A stretch of 16,380 nucleotides of DNA from Candidatus Methylomirabilota bacterium (GTDB lineage Bacteria; Methylomirabilota; Methylomirabilia; Methylomirabilales; Methylomirabilaceae): contig JACQEV010000344.1 of NCBI GenBank assembly GCA_016200385.1, forward strand, positions 1-16,380. The letters run 5' to 3'. This document shows positions 15,734 through 16,380 of the stretch, piece after piece. Numbering within the stretch: position 1 is the first letter of the stretch; each line of letters starts with the position of its first letter. The notes beneath the pieces are model-generated. The model was not told the origin of the DNA, did not search any database, and saw nothing but the letters and a program-made list of their open reading frames with translations. The translations under genes and the position numbers were made by a program.

Positions 15734-16090
15734 CTACCCTCCGCGTTGCGCGATCGCCTTTGCATCCTCGGCCGCCTTTCTGGCGATCCCGGCTGACACC
15801 TCCCCGGCTGCAAAGTCTCGCTCCCCAATCTCTTCCTCAGCAATACCAATATACTCCTTCGCCTTGGCCATTGGATACCGCGCGGCATCGACACTCGCCG
15901 CGCCAGCCGCCTGAGCCTCGGCAAGGGCCTTCTTGGCCGCCTTCAGAGCGGCTGGGGCGGTCCGCTCCCCGCTCACCCAATCATAGTAATCCGGTCTCAG
16001 GTGCACTCCCGTGCAGCCCCATAGCATCGCCACCGCACTCATCAGGGCGATTGCGAAGGACACCCGAACCCCCTTACCACTGGTTCCCAT
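15734..16090 (-). CDS. Small DUF4398-type lipoprotein
   Basis: A 118-aa probable lipoprotein. The hydrophobic signal (VSFAIALMSAVAMLWGC) has Cys26 as the likely acylation site, with Thr at +2 suggesting the outer membrane. The mature part is Ala/Glu/Lys-rich and helical. Its segment LAEAQAAGA (56-64), with a Tyr 8 residues later (Y72) and YxxA, matches LAEAKAAGA...Y60 of the Pal protein encoded next, indicating a shared DUF4398-like domain. No enzyme motif is seen. ATG 16090 is chosen because GGAGGG lies 5 bases upstream; an upstream in-frame ATG at 16201 would put 37 residues ahead of the signal peptide. First gene of a two-gene unit with pal. Confidence 0.8.
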   Translation of the reverse strand: MGTSGKGVRVSFAIALMSAVAMLWGCTGVHLRPDYYDWVSGERTAPAALKAAKKALAEAQAAGAASVDAARYPMAKAKEYIGIAEEEIGERDFAAGEVSAGIARKAAEDAKAIAQRGG

Positions 16091-16191
16091 CGCGTCCCTC
16101 CTTCGTTTCGTCGATGGATGGAAGTGAAACGTCAAACGAATGGCCCACAGTAGGCCGCCAACTCCTGTCAGTCGGTCGATCAACCCAGAAC

Positions 16192-16220
16192 AACTTATCA
16201 CACAATGTTGTGCGAGTCAA
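16192..16220 (-). promoter_or_regulatory. Candidate promoter with palindromic operator for the lipoprotein-pal unit
   Basis: On the minus strand, TTGACT (16215-16220) is followed by a 17-base spacer and TAAGTT (16192-16197). The -35 and the spacing are good, the -10 is weak. The spacer is largely a palindrome: CACAA (16201-16205) and TTGTG (16208-16212), with flanking TC (16198-16199) and GA (16214-16215) extending the symmetry. A second TTGACT lies 6 bases further upstream (16221-16226). A protein bound to this palindrome would occlude or reshape the promoter. Transcription would begin about 95 bases before the start codon. Confidence 0.4.
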
Positions 16221-16267
16221 AGTCAACCCCGATCCGAAAATAACGGGACTCGGAATATCTGGCTACA

Positions 16268-16378
16268 CAGCGGGTGGCGCGGTGAGCGGGCGCCCCCGCC
16301 GCCCGCAGCGGAAGGGCCCCACTGGGGGATGGGTGGAGCGAGGACGACGGGGGCTGATCACCGCGACAGGACCCGCTG
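16268..16378 (+). repeat. Structured dispersed repeat, copy 2 (candidate ncRNA or small mobile element)
   Basis: Partner of the element at 1686-1788. Stem 1 is 8 bp: 16268-16275 (CAGCGGGT) with 16371-16378 (ACCCGCTG). Stem 2 is 8 bp: 16278-16285 (CGCGGTGA) with 16358-16365 (TCACCGCG). Stem 3 has 9 of 10 pairs: 16292-16301 (GCCCCCGCCG) with 16345-16354 (CGACGGGGGC). The 43-nt core at 16302-16344 differs from copy 1 at only three positions. Stem 2 is much weaker in copy 1. The element ends 2 bases before the window edge, so what follows it is unknown. It lies upstream of, and pointing away from, the lipoprotein-pal unit. Confidence 0.75.
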
Positions 16379-16380
16379 GC

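Overview
The window is GC-rich chromosomal DNA from a Gram-negative, diderm bacterium. The evidence is a Pal-type OmpA lipoprotein, a SurA-like periplasmic chaperone, an ADP-heptose (LPS core) enzyme and a divisome FtsEX-EnvC set. The gene complement and the many short dispersed intergenic repeats resemble NC10/Methylomirabilota-type genomes. That placement is a guess from style, not a demonstrated assignment.

Layout, left to right. Bases 1-449 hold no convincing gene, only a short degenerate repeat. A small orphan gene (450-689) is followed closely by nfo (endonuclease IV). nfo converges on an eIF-2B-like gene (1924-2859, minus), and the gap between them holds two different hairpin-forming repeats. 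A plus-strand cell-envelope and housekeeping cluster follows: ftsE, ftsX, envC, ctpA, tsaD, def (3132-9122). It converges on a minus-strand block that reads right to left: small lipoprotein, pal, [426-base gap], small DUF2007-like gene, rfaE2, mfd, surA-like gene (16090 down to 9202).

How the genes work together. FtsE and FtsX form the ABC-type complex that moves the periplasmic coiled coil of EnvC. EnvC has lost its zinc ligands, so it should activate an amidase rather than cut peptidoglycan. CtpA commonly accompanies this set and trims envelope proteins. TsaD (tRNA t6A) and Def (N-terminal deformylation) are translation housekeeping. Mfd couples transcription to repair and is translationally coupled to a SurA-like chaperone through a GTGA overlap. 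Pal and the neighbouring lipoprotein share a DUF4398-like domain and probably act together at the outer membrane-peptidoglycan interface.

The most unusual content is not the genes but several families of short structured repeats. (1) A roughly 105-nt element occurs twice (1686-1788 and 16268-16378). Its 43-nt core is almost invariant and is enclosed by a stem whose base pairs change together, the signature of selection on RNA (or cruciform) structure. (2) A 53-bp two-hairpin element occurs once between ctpA and tsaD and once inside tsaD, where it is read through in frame as about 18 extra residues. (3) A degenerate CCCTA/GGGTTTCG repeat sits upstream of ctpA, and a second copy appears to be translated as part of the signal-peptide region of the SurA-like protein. 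(4) A TCAGC-rich inverted repeat lies between def and the surA-like gene, with half-arms flanking the 53-bp element. Two of these families have therefore apparently entered coding sequence without breaking it.
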